DNA of 12,902 nucleotides from Eubacterium sp. (GTDB taxonomy: Bacteria > Bacillota > Clostridia > Oscillospirales > Acutalibacteraceae): positions 1-12,902 of the forward strand of contig JAIDVA010000054.1 of the NCBI GenBank assembly GCA_029059925.1, written 5' to 3'. Below, in pieces: positions 6,752-12,902 of this stretch. Made by a program: the position numbers and the translations under genes. Every line of letters starts with the position of its first letter. Within the stretch, counting starts at the first letter, position 1. The notes under the pieces are model-generated. The model was not told the DNA's origin. It ran no database searches and saw only the letters and a program-made list of their open reading frames with translations.

Positions 6752-8005
6752 TTATTTTGATTTTTTCTTTTTAATGAATAATACGATTCCTGTAACAGCA
6801 GCAGCCAAAACAACAGCTCCTGCTGTGCCGCCTATAACACCCGGCAAAAATATGTTTTTATATTCATTATATCCGTGCTTGTCTTTATAAGCCGGCTTAA
6901 CCTCATATCCGAGAATGTCGTCAGCTCTGAGGATTTCCGTTTCAAAATCAGTTAAGTCATTTTCGTGCAGAGTGATTGTTCTTGCACCGTGATTCCAGCC
7001 GTAGCTGTAATAGCCGGCAGCAGGAACGGCACAAAGCTTGATTCCGTCAAGCTCTCCCAAATAGTCATTGGGATGGTCGTGACCAAAGAAAGCTCCTATA
7101 ACGTCACCCTGATTTTTCCAGGTTTCAAACTGGTCGTGCTCAACATCGGCAGGGCATGGACCCTCTTCAAAGCCTCCCTGAAGGATATCGGAAGAAGCTT
7201 TCCAATATTTATCCCTGAACATAGCTGTGTTTCCGCGAACATAGCCGCTGCTGGGAGAGTTGGACGATTCTGCAAGCTTGTAAACCTCAGGTACTGCAAT
7301 ATGCTGAAAAAGAAGTGAAGGCAGCGGAGTTCCGCCGTTTGCTTCTTTCAGCTCATTTGAGGTTTTAATATACCAATCCCTCTGATCAGGCTGAACAAAA
7401 CCGTAGCCGTTTTCATAATACGGATTTGAATCCATCAGCCAGAGATTGAAAATGTTCTTTTCTCCTGTATGATCCTTGATTAAAAGATTGTATGTACCGC
7501 AGCCGGTCATTTCCTCACCCTCAATTGCAAGGCAGGTAGGGAATTCCTGATAAACGGAAAGCATAAATTCCTTTGCTTCCTCTTCTGTCATACCATTGTT
7601 TTTATCACACAGTCCCTCGTGGTCATGATTTCCGTATACAATAGCAAAAGGCACATTCCTTTGATCGACAGGCTCAATTAATTTGCGGATAGCAGTGGCT
7701 GTTTTTTCCTTTGTAACACCCTTCCACCAGCCGGCAGTGTTGTCGCCAAGGAAAACAACAAGATCAGGCTGAACCTCATCAAGCGTGTTGTTTAAAATAT
7801 CCAGCATTTCCTTCTGTGGATTGTCCGTGTCCTGTGTGTCAGCAATAGCGAGGATTTTAAATTCGCCGTTTTCATTAAATTTAAGTTCCATACTTTCCTC
7901 CACGTTTTGCTTCGCAGGCTCAGCAAAGGCTGTTGACGGCATTGCTGCTGTAATCAGCATTGTACAGCCCATTAAAACAGCTGCCGCTTTTTTTAAGATA
8001 TTCAT
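6752..8005 (-). CDS. Secreted, membrane-anchored calcineurin-like metallophosphoesterase
   Basis: A 417-residue protein with an N-terminal signal peptide (KK, hydrophobic core 8-22, probable cleavage after AFA at 28) and a C-terminal membrane helix (about 387-411) followed by KKKKSK, so the catalytic part should face outwards while tethered to the membrane. Phosphoesterase motifs are complete in order: ADTQ (55-58), GDN (87-89), GNHDHE (125-130), QHI (234-236) and GHDH (308-311); metal ligands are probably D56, D88, N126, H235, H309 and H311. Q58 stands where many family members have His, a variant seen in some branches of the superfamily. The closest type I recognise is the Dcr2/purple-acid-like group; the substrate is unknown. 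The start is supported by GGGGGAG 5 bases upstream. It is a single-gene unit between two copies of a repeated hairpin. Confidence 0.88.
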   Translation of the reverse strand: MNILKKAAAVLMGCTMLITAAMPSTAFAEPAKQNVEESMELKFNENGEFKILAIADTQDTDNPQKEMLDILNNTLDEVQPDLVVFLGDNTAGWWKGVTKEKTATAIRKLIEPVDQRNVPFAIVYGNHDHEGLCDKNNGMTEEEAKEFMLSVYQEFPTCLAIEGEEMTGCGTYNLLIKDHTGEKNIFNLWLMDSNPYYENGYGFVQPDQRDWYIKTSNELKEANGGTPLPSLLFQHIAVPEVYKLAESSNSPSSGYVRGNTAMFRDKYWKASSDILQGGFEEGPCPADVEHDQFETWKNQGDVIGAFFGHDHPNDYLGELDGIKLCAVPAAGYYSYGWNHGARTITLHENDLTDFETEILRADDILGYEVKPAYKDKHGYNEYKNIFLPGVIGGTAGAVVLAAAVTGIVLFIKKKKSK

Positions 8006-8041
8006 AATTCTCCCCCTTGAAAGTAATAATACTTTATCTAT

Positions 8042-8070
8042 ATTTTATATTATTTTCAGTTTTAAAGCAA
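8042..8070 (-). promoter_or_regulatory. Probable promoter of the membrane-anchored phosphoesterase gene
   Basis: Minus-strand TTGCTT (8065-8070), 17 bases, then TAAAAT (8042-8047), about 36 bases before the ATG. The surrounding sequence is very A+T-rich and offers other -10-like hexamers, so the exact choice is uncertain. Confidence 0.5.
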
Positions 8071-8100
8071 GTAGGATTAACGGGAAAATTAGTTTTCATT

Positions 8101-8135
8101 AAAAAAGCTGTCTCACAAAAGTAACGTGAGGCAGC
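8101..8135 (-). terminator. Terminator of the dlt-like operon; copy 2 of a repeated hairpin
   Basis: On the minus strand GCTGCCTCAC (8126-8135) pairs with GTGAGACAGC (8107-8116) around a 9-base loop, with one G-T/C-A-type imperfection, followed by six T residues (8101-8106). It lies 19 bases past the stop of the SGNH gene, the right place and direction to end the four-gene operon. It is a near copy of the hairpin at 6701-6729, in the same orientation judged by the loop (both contain AGTAA). Confidence 0.85.
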
Positions 8136-8154
8136 ATCTTTAATATATTTATTT

Positions 8155-9201
8155 TTAAAAGTTTTCTATTCTGTAATATTCAATAAATCTGTCCCGGTCA
8201 TCATTCCATGCTGAAAAGTCCGCATTTTCACGCTTATCATCAATTAATCCCTGATAATTTTCTGTAATATAATTTCCGACATATGCGGTGATTTTTGATG
8301 AGCCGTAATAATTTACATGTATACCCTTATCGCGGAATTCCTTGTCATATTCTATTTCGTAATCCTCAAGTACATTAAAGTCGAGATAGTAGATGCCGTT
8401 ATCCTTTGCAAACTGTTCAACTGCATTATGCCTTGCATATGTCCATGTGTTCAGTGAAGGTGAATTAATAAGCATCAGCTTGATGTTTTCTTTGCTGCAG
8501 ATATCAATTATTTTGTTCATATAAAGAGTAGCCTCATCCGGTAACAGCTCAATCTGCTGTGTATAATCCATATTGCTGTTTGGACTTGTCTCTTTGATTT
8601 CATTATTAAAAAAATATCCGTGGTTAAACATTGCATCATCCCCGATATTTGCAGGATTTGCAATCATATTCTTCCATTGGTCGTGTAAAAGGAAAACAGT
8701 GAGTCGATTTTGTATATCTGTGGTGATTTTATCATCTGTAATATAGGGAATAACGGGCAGACGTTTTTTAGAACTGCTTTCATCCACTATATTTTCGTTA
8801 AGCTCAACACCCTCATAAAACATATCTGCCTCAAGTATAACAAGCTTTGGCGACTGTGTTTTCAATACATCCTCAAGCAGGGTTGATGTGATTGCTGCTG
8901 TCTGTCTCGGTGATGCAATAATTGTGCTTGTGTATCCCTGCTCGTCCCACAGCTTGAGCGGGCAGAGCGCAGAATACATATTGCTGTTACCCAATGCGAC
9001 AATATCAATGCTGTCCTCAACCTCGTTAACATAGTTATAAGCATTCATAAAATTGTTTTTGAAGGTAGTTGCATTCGATTTTGAAAATACGGTAGCTGAC
9101 AAAATCTCGAGAAGCATAACAAAAACAAGTCCGAAGCTGACAAGCTTAATGATGTTTATACCTATTGAGTTTTTACTTTTTTCTTTTTTATTTTCCCTCA
9201 T
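8155..9201 (-). CDS. Membrane-anchored SGNH/DltD-like protein of the acylation operon
   Basis: A 348-residue protein with a lysine-rich N-terminus and one membrane helix (about 17-36), so the bulk is predicted outside. SGNH-type elements are visible: VALGNSNMY (68-76), with candidate nucleophile S73; a middle block ILEADMFYE (122-130); LMLINSPSLN (242-251); and DKGIHVNYYGSSK (291-303), with a D291/H295 pair like the Asp-x-x-His of this fold. Its position after an MBOAT and its size fit the partner role of DltD or AlgX/AlgJ-type proteins, which help pass the acyl group to the extracellular polymer. Overall similarity to classical DltD looks weak, so the assignment rests on fold motifs and context. 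AAGG lies 7 bases before the ATG. It is separated from the MBOAT gene by an unusually long, structured 180-base gap, and may therefore be expressed at a different level. Confidence 0.75.
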   Translation of the reverse strand: MRENKKEKSKNSIGINIIKLVSFGLVFVMLLEILSATVFSKSNATTFKNNFMNAYNYVNEVEDSIDIVALGNSNMYSALCPLKLWDEQGYTSTIIASPRQTAAITSTLLEDVLKTQSPKLVILEADMFYEGVELNENIVDESSSKKRLPVIPYITDDKITTDIQNRLTVFLLHDQWKNMIANPANIGDDAMFNHGYFFNNEIKETSPNSNMDYTQQIELLPDEATLYMNKIIDICSKENIKLMLINSPSLNTWTYARHNAVEQFAKDNGIYYLDFNVLEDYEIEYDKEFRDKGIHVNYYGSSKITAYVGNYITENYQGLIDDKRENADFSAWNDDRDRFIEYYRIENF

Positions 9202-9213
9202 AATTATACCTTG

Positions 9214-9337
9214 GGCAATGAGTAATAATCCGGACCATGGTTAAAATTGGCTGATTTACCCTTACTCTGTGTTAAAAATACTCGGAATACGAAAATATTC
9301 CTGCATTTTGGGCAGGTTCGGATTTCTATTCATTGCC
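9214..9337. repeat. 124-bp imperfect inverted-repeat element between the MBOAT and SGNH genes
   Basis: The 23-base arms 9214-9236 and 9315-9337 are inverted copies matching at 19 of 23 positions. Between them lie smaller hairpins: GGAATA/TATTCC (9284-9289 with 9296-9301) and CTGC/GCAG (9301-9304 with 9312-9315). The result is a potentially multi-branched RNA on either strand. It contains no credible reading frame. It may be a structured leader for the SGNH gene, a MITE-like insertion, or the body of a small plus-strand RNA ended by the adjoining terminator. I do not recognise it as a known riboswitch. Confidence 0.55.
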
Positions 9338-9339
9338 TA

Positions 9340-9380
9340 AGCCCAACAAGCATTTTACTTGTCGGGCTGTTTTATTTTTT
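9340..9380 (+). terminator. Intrinsic terminator pointing against the operon
   Basis: AGCCC-A-ACAAG (9340-9350) pairs with CTTGT-C-GGGCT (9358-9368) around a 7-base loop, one mismatch, followed on the plus strand by GTTTTATTTTTT. On the minus strand no T tract follows, so it should not stop the operon transcript. No plus-strand gene ends here, which hints at an unannotated plus-strand transcript or a block to antisense transcription into the MBOAT gene. Confidence 0.6.
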
Positions 9381-9381
9381 A

Positions 9382-10956
9382 TCAGAAGTTAGCATAAAGC
9401 AAATCAACTGCTCCGTAATGCTCGCCGTATGCACCAAGAATGATAACACTGAATATTGCAAGCATATAAATTATGAACTTAATTATAAACGGAAGTGTTG
9501 AAATTTTTTCGCGAATTTTGACACCCTTTTCCTGCACTATGCCTACTGCGAATATTATTATAGCACCAATCAGCAAAATTGCATAGTCCTTTAAATCAAG
9601 TCCGAGTCCGTTTCTGCTTCCGATTGAAAGTGATGCAAAATTAGGGTTTACAAATACTGTCTTGATTGCCGTGCCGAGTGTTTTAAGGCTGTCCACTCTG
9701 AAAATGAGCATACCGAAATTAACAATAAGAAAGGTTCTTATCATCTGAAAAAGACCAAATGCTTTGCATTCTCTGTTTATTTTCAGCTTTTGGCAAACCT
9801 TTGCACTGATTGGCTCTGCAAAAAGACCAATCATCATAAGTGCGTAGTAGTAAAGACCGTAAACAATATATTTCCATGCAGCACCATGCCACATACCATT
9901 TGTAAACCATACAAAGAACAGTGCTATGGATGTTGGTATAAGGTTAGCGTAATATGGATTGAATTTAGCTCTCGCATTTTTTGACAGCTTCATAAACGGT
10001 TTGGAAAGCGAGATAGGGTAAAAAATATAATCTCTCAGCCATCCGCCGAGCGTGATGTGCCATCTCTGCCAGAATTCATTGATTGTTTTTGCAAAGAACG
10101 GGCGGTTAAAGTTTTTGGGCAGTTCAATACCCATCATTTCGCCAAGACCGACTACAACATCCATTATACCTGAGAAATCGCAGTAAAGCTGTAAGGTGTA
10201 AAATAGCGTTGCAGCAAGGATAATCATACCACTGTCAAAGCTGGGCTCGTCAAATACATTGTTTACAAGCTCTGCCGCTCTGTCGGCGATTACGACCTTT
10301 TTGAAAAGTCCCCACACAACTAGCTGTGCACCATAGACAAGATTTTTAAATTCAAACTTTCTGCCTTCTGCAAGCTGTGTGCCGAGCTGGTCATATCTGG
10401 CAACAGGACCTTCAATAATTGTCAGCATAAAGGACAGGTATAGTGTAATTTTAAGCGGATTTTTGCACGCCTTATATCTTCCTCTGTAAACATCGGTGAT
10501 ATAGCTGATTGCCTGCAGGGTGTAAAACGATATTCCAAGCGGCTGAACCAATTTCAGTTCAGGAAGATTAGCCGAAAAAAGCGTGTTGATTGTTCCACCG
10601 AAAAAGTTTGCATATTTCAGCACAAGCAAAAATGCAAGGTTGGAAATTACGCCGACAGAAAGAGCAGCCAGCCTGTAATTTTTATATTTAATTTTAAGCT
10701 GTTTTCTTTCTTCCTTGGCAACAAGCTTTTTCTTTTCAGCGAAGGTGTCATTCAGCTTTTGAATAACCATACCCACCGCCCATATGATAAGTGCACTGAG
10801 CAGCAGGAATTCAATATGACCCCCTGATGCAATGACATAAAAAATCAGTGAGCCTGTAAGCAAAACGCACCATTTTGCCTTTTGGGGGATAATGCTGTAA
10901 AGAAGATATGTTACCCCGAAGTAAATTATAAAAAATTCAAATGAGGTATAGGTCAT
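9382..10956 (-). CDS. MBOAT family membrane O-acyltransferase, AlgI/DltB type
   Basis: A 524-residue polytopic membrane protein with clear MBOAT signatures: LGISFYTLQAISYITDVYRG (140-159), EGPVARYDQL (182-191), LYCDFSGIMDVVVGLGEMMG (257-276), FWQRWHITLGGWLRDYIFYP (295-314) with H300, and NGMWHGAAWKYIVYGLYY (353-370) carrying the presumed catalytic H357. The family moves an acyl group from a carrier to a hydroxyl of a polymer or lipid at the membrane. Its length and the RWHITL/RDYIFYPIS block resemble AlgI more than DltB (about 400 residues), yet it sits beside a DltC-like carrier and DltA-like ligase, so the donor is probably the acyl-carrier thioester. The start codon lies 3 bases after the carrier gene's stop, with GAGGA inside that gene as ribosome binding site, so the two are tightly coupled. 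Confidence 0.92.
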   Translation of the reverse strand: MTYTSFEFFIIYFGVTYLLYSIIPQKAKWCVLLTGSLIFYVIASGGHIEFLLLSALIIWAVGMVIQKLNDTFAEKKKLVAKEERKQLKIKYKNYRLAALSVGVISNLAFLLVLKYANFFGGTINTLFSANLPELKLVQPLGISFYTLQAISYITDVYRGRYKACKNPLKITLYLSFMLTIIEGPVARYDQLGTQLAEGRKFEFKNLVYGAQLVVWGLFKKVVIADRAAELVNNVFDEPSFDSGMIILAATLFYTLQLYCDFSGIMDVVVGLGEMMGIELPKNFNRPFFAKTINEFWQRWHITLGGWLRDYIFYPISLSKPFMKLSKNARAKFNPYYANLIPTSIALFFVWFTNGMWHGAAWKYIVYGLYYYALMMIGLFAEPISAKVCQKLKINRECKAFGLFQMIRTFLIVNFGMLIFRVDSLKTLGTAIKTVFVNPNFASLSIGSRNGLGLDLKDYAILLIGAIIIFAVGIVQEKGVKIREKISTLPFIIKFIIYMLAIFSVIILGAYGEHYGAVDLLYANF

Positions 10957-10959
10957 TTA

Positions 10960-11190
10960 TCAGTCCTCGTCAATGAGCTCTTCTATCATTTCGTAAAGAG
11001 TTTCAACAGTCTCAAAGTTTTCAGGAACAATTTCCATCGGTGAAATTACAACGTCAAACTCGTTTGCAATTTCAGCAACAAGTGAAATCATACCCAGACT
11101 GTCAAAAATCTTGTCATCGACAAGTCTTGTATCCTTTGTGAAGGTAACGTTTGGTTTTAACGTCTCTAAAAGTTCAATCAATCTTTCCAT
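10960..11190 (-). CDS. Acyl carrier protein, DltC-like
   Basis: A 76-residue acidic protein with the phosphopantetheine attachment motif DSLG at 30-33 (serine S31) inside KIFDSLGMISLVAEIANEF, the normal start of helix 2 in carrier proteins. Length is close to DltC (about 78-80). Between an adenylation enzyme and an MBOAT, its role is to receive the activated acyl group as a thioester and present it to the MBOAT at the membrane. No phosphopantetheinyl transferase gene is in the window. GAGGAAA stands about 6 bases before the ATG. Gene order is ligase, carrier, MBOAT, SGNH, unlike the usual dltA-B-C-D order. Confidence 0.9.
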   Translation of the reverse strand: MERLIELLETLKPNVTFTKDTRLVDDKIFDSLGMISLVAEIANEFDVVISPMEIVPENFETVETLYEMIEELIDED

Positions 11191-11219
11191 TTTGTTTTCC
11201 TCTTTTTTAAAAATTATTT

Positions 11220-11253
11220 ATTGCCTGTTCGGCAGTATAACGGGCAATGCCCG
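11220..11253 (-). promoter_or_regulatory. Two overlapping, mutually exclusive hairpins between ligase and carrier genes
   Basis: On the minus-strand transcript a GC-rich hairpin CGGGC-ATT-GCCCG (11241-11253) comes first. Its second arm is also part of a 10-bp stem, ATTGCCCGTT with AACAGGCAAT (11239-11248 with 11220-11229, one G-U pair), followed by AAATAATTTTT. Only one can form at a time, as in an attenuator. The tract after the long stem is imperfect, so partial termination or mRNA processing that sets the carrier-to-ligase ratio is the most I would infer. Confidence 0.4.
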
Positions 11254-11262
11254 AATGATTAT

Positions 11263-12780
11263 TTATTTGTTGTCACACATCATTGCAGTGACAGCCTTTC
11301 TGTCAATCTTGCCATTCTGATTATGCGGCATAAGGGCGATTTTTTCAACTCTGTCAGGCATCATATAACCCGGTATTTTTGCTTTGAGGCATTTCAGTAT
11401 TTCCTCAGCTGTGAGCTTTTTGCCCTGATAAACCAGAATGATTTTGTCACTCGCTTTATCAAATACACAAACACATTCCTCAATATTTTCTATTGATCCT
11501 GCGGCGGTTTCAATTTCACCAAGCTCAACGCGGTAACCCATTCGTTTAATCTGAAAATCCTTTCGGGTGATATACATAATTTCACCCTTTTCATTTTCCT
11601 TAACAAGGTCACCTGTTTTGTAAACGATTTCGGGATAATATGGGTTGAGCGGATTTTGCACAAATGCTGCCTTTGTCTTTTCGTCATTGCCGTAGTAGCC
11701 GTATGCTACAAATGAACCGCGGACATACAGCTCGCCTTCTTCTCCAACCTTTGCCGGCTCATTTTTGTCAGTGATAATCATAACATCGCAGTTGTCACAG
11801 TGTCTGCCAATCGGCAGCGGTTCGTCATCCCTGAACTGCCTGTCCACAACATAATATGTGCAGATGTCGGTTGTTTCAGTAGGACCATACAGATTTGCAA
11901 AAAGTATATCCTTATCAAGATTATGAATCCAGTAATTAAGCTGCTTTGTCGGCATAACCTCTCCTGCGAAAAGCACCTTTTTAAGATATTCAGGCTTCAT
12001 ATAGTCAAATAATTTTAAATTTGCAACAATTGAAATTGCCGATGGCACCCAATATATTGTATTGACTTTGTTTTCATTCAAAAATTTTATCAGGTTAATA
12101 GGGAACGAGAAGCAGGCTTTTGGTATAATACAGAGTGTTGCACCGCTTTTGATTGTTGAATAAACATCAGATACAGACATTGAAAAATAAAATGGTGTCT
12201 GATTTCCGAAAACCGTTTCACTGCTGATGTCAAAGGTTTTTGAAAACCATTCTGTATAGGATATAACATTTTTGTGGCTGAGCACCGCACCCTTCGGCAT
12301 ACCTGTTGAGCCCGAGGTGTAAAGTGCGTAAAGCGGATCTGTGTCAATCTGTCTGTCACGTATTTTTGCAAGTATATTTTCATCTATCTGTGTATTTGCG
12401 GATTCGTTATAAAGAAATATTTTTCCGTCGGTTTCAAACTGCTTTGCATTATCAAGGTGTTCATCGTCTGTGATGATTGCGACAGGGGATAATCCGCTGA
12501 AAATTTTGTTTATTCTGTCGACCGGCATTTCGGAATCAATAATAATATAAAAATTACCGCTGTAAACAACGCCGAACATTGCACAAAGTGTTTTTATGCT
12601 TTTATCAAGATAAACGGCAACAGGCCTGTTTTTTTCACCGATTGAGGATAGCTTTGTGCCAATGCTTTTTGCATTGTGCAAAAGTTCGCTGTAGGTTATG
12701 GAATTTTCAGTATCGGCAAAGGCAATTTTGTCGGGATAAGCGGCTGCACTGCCTTCTATATATTCAAGAATATTTTTCAT
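11263..12780 (-). CDS. DltA-like adenylation enzyme (acyl-carrier ligase) with altered substrate pocket
   Basis: A 505-residue ANL-superfamily ligase, the same length as DltA. Core motifs: LYTSGSTGMPKG (153-164, ATP loop), LFAGEVMP (270-277), LYGPTETT (297-304), YKTGD (387-391), the hinge RKDFQIKRMGYRVELGEIE (406-424) and NGKIDRK (489-495) with catalytic K491. It activates a carboxylic acid with ATP and loads it onto the carrier encoded next. It aligns with DltA at a constant offset of 3: Bacillus cereus DltA Asp197, which holds the substrate amino group, is S200 here (FYFSMSVSD), and Cys269, tied to D-alanine stereoselection, is A272 (FAGE). The acid may therefore lack an alpha-amino group or be another amino acid. 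Cytoplasmic. AAGGAG lies 6 bases before the ATG, and a strong promoter stands upstream. First gene of the four-gene operon; a 72-base gap with hairpins follows. Confidence 0.88.
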   Translation of the reverse strand: MKNILEYIEGSAAAYPDKIAFADTENSITYSELLHNAKSIGTKLSSIGEKNRPVAVYLDKSIKTLCAMFGVVYSGNFYIIIDSEMPVDRINKIFSGLSPVAIITDDEHLDNAKQFETDGKIFLYNESANTQIDENILAKIRDRQIDTDPLYALYTSGSTGMPKGAVLSHKNVISYTEWFSKTFDISSETVFGNQTPFYFSMSVSDVYSTIKSGATLCIIPKACFSFPINLIKFLNENKVNTIYWVPSAISIVANLKLFDYMKPEYLKKVLFAGEVMPTKQLNYWIHNLDKDILFANLYGPTETTDICTYYVVDRQFRDDEPLPIGRHCDNCDVMIITDKNEPAKVGEEGELYVRGSFVAYGYYGNDEKTKAAFVQNPLNPYYPEIVYKTGDLVKENEKGEIMYITRKDFQIKRMGYRVELGEIETAAGSIENIEECVCVFDKASDKIILVYQGKKLTAEEILKCLKAKIPGYMMPDRVEKIALMPHNQNGKIDRKAVTAMMCDNK

Positions 12781-12808
12781 TTTTACTCCTTAGGATTTGC
12801 CTTAAAAC

Positions 12809-12824
12809 TGTGCTATAGTGCACA
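12809..12824. promoter_or_regulatory. Inverted repeat in the leader of the dlt-like operon
   Basis: TGTGC-TATAGT-GCACA is a perfect inverted repeat (5-base arms, 6-base centre) located between the promoter and the ATG, roughly 10-25 bases past the expected transcript start. It could be an operator or a small leader hairpin; outer bases ACTGT and ACAGT add a second, imperfect layer. Confidence 0.35.
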
Positions 12825-12840
12825 TTACAGTTCAAAATCA

Positions 12841-12869
12841 AATTTATCATATGGCAGTTATGTTGTCAA
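12841..12869 (-). promoter_or_regulatory. Sigma-A promoter of the dlt-like operon
   Basis: Minus strand: consensus TTGACA (12864-12869), 17 bases, then TAAATT (12841-12846) preceded by TG one base earlier, an extended -10. Expected start near 12834 gives a leader of about 50 bases. Confidence 0.75.
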
Positions 12870-12902
12870 TAAATATCGGGGTGAATTTACATTATATTAA
12901 GA

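Noticed and set aside
7994..8100. Possible riboswitch upstream of the phosphoesterase gene
   Set aside because: The roughly 95 bases are A+T-rich with no conserved aptamer-like core; only a promoter and ribosome binding site are supported.
9247..9501. Plus-strand 84-residue frame across the MBOAT/SGNH gap
   Set aside because: Half of it is antisense to the MBOAT 3' end, no ribosome binding site is seen, and the region is better explained by RNA structure; the terminator lies in its middle.
1..12902. CRISPR array, tRNA or rRNA genes, transposase genes
   Set aside because: No regularly spaced direct repeats, no cloverleaf with a TTC-type arm, and no transposase-like protein were found on reading both strands.

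Overview
The window looks like a chromosomal segment of a low-to-moderate GC Gram-positive anaerobe, most likely a gut or rumen Clostridia of the Ruminococcus/Oscillospiraceae type. This rests on A+T-rich spacers, strong GGAGG-type ribosome binding sites, near-consensus sigma-A promoters with 17-nt spacers, a domain-swapped GH3 glycosidase of the Ruminococcus kind, and a dlt-like acylation operon. It is an inference from style and gene content; no rRNA or taxonomic marker is present. There is no tRNA, CRISPR array or transposase gene.

Region 1 (1-863, minus) is the N-terminal 287 codons of a Na+/phosphate cotransporter-type membrane protein that runs off the left edge. Region 2 (1005-2396, minus) holds two abutting genes: a beta-sandwich-like domain protein and a PHP-domain metallohydrolase of the CehA/McbA kind. 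In relatives these are normally parts of one polypeptide; here one in-frame TAA separates them. Region 3 (2502-6691, plus) is a tight three-gene operon: a cytoplasmic PI-PLC-like phosphodiesterase, a GH43-like glycosidase and a domain-swapped GH3 glycosidase. Regions 2 and 3 diverge from a very compact promoter pair whose -35 boxes touch. None of the five proteins has a signal peptide, so together they look like an intracellular pathway cutting phosphodiester and glycosidic bonds. The substrate cannot be read from the sequence.

Region 4 (6752-8005, minus) is a single gene for a secreted, C-terminally membrane-anchored calcineurin-like phosphoesterase. It is bracketed by two near-identical 29-bp hairpins (6701-6729 and 8107-8135) that also serve as terminators.

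Region 5 (8155-12780, minus) is a four-gene dlt-like operon read from a good promoter at 12841-12869: adenylation enzyme, acyl carrier protein, MBOAT acyltransferase and membrane-anchored SGNH/DltD-like protein. The inferred scheme is acyl activation, loading onto the carrier, transfer across or onto the membrane by the MBOAT, and modification of a surface polymer. The adenylation enzyme lacks two residues that define D-alanine recognition in DltA (Asp197 and Cys269 in Bacillus cereus numbering become Ser200 and Ala272), so the transferred group may not be D-alanine. The MBOAT is AlgI-like in length and motifs. Two of the intercistronic gaps carry marked secondary structure, including a roughly 160-bp structured block with an intrinsic terminator pointing against the operon (9214-9380).
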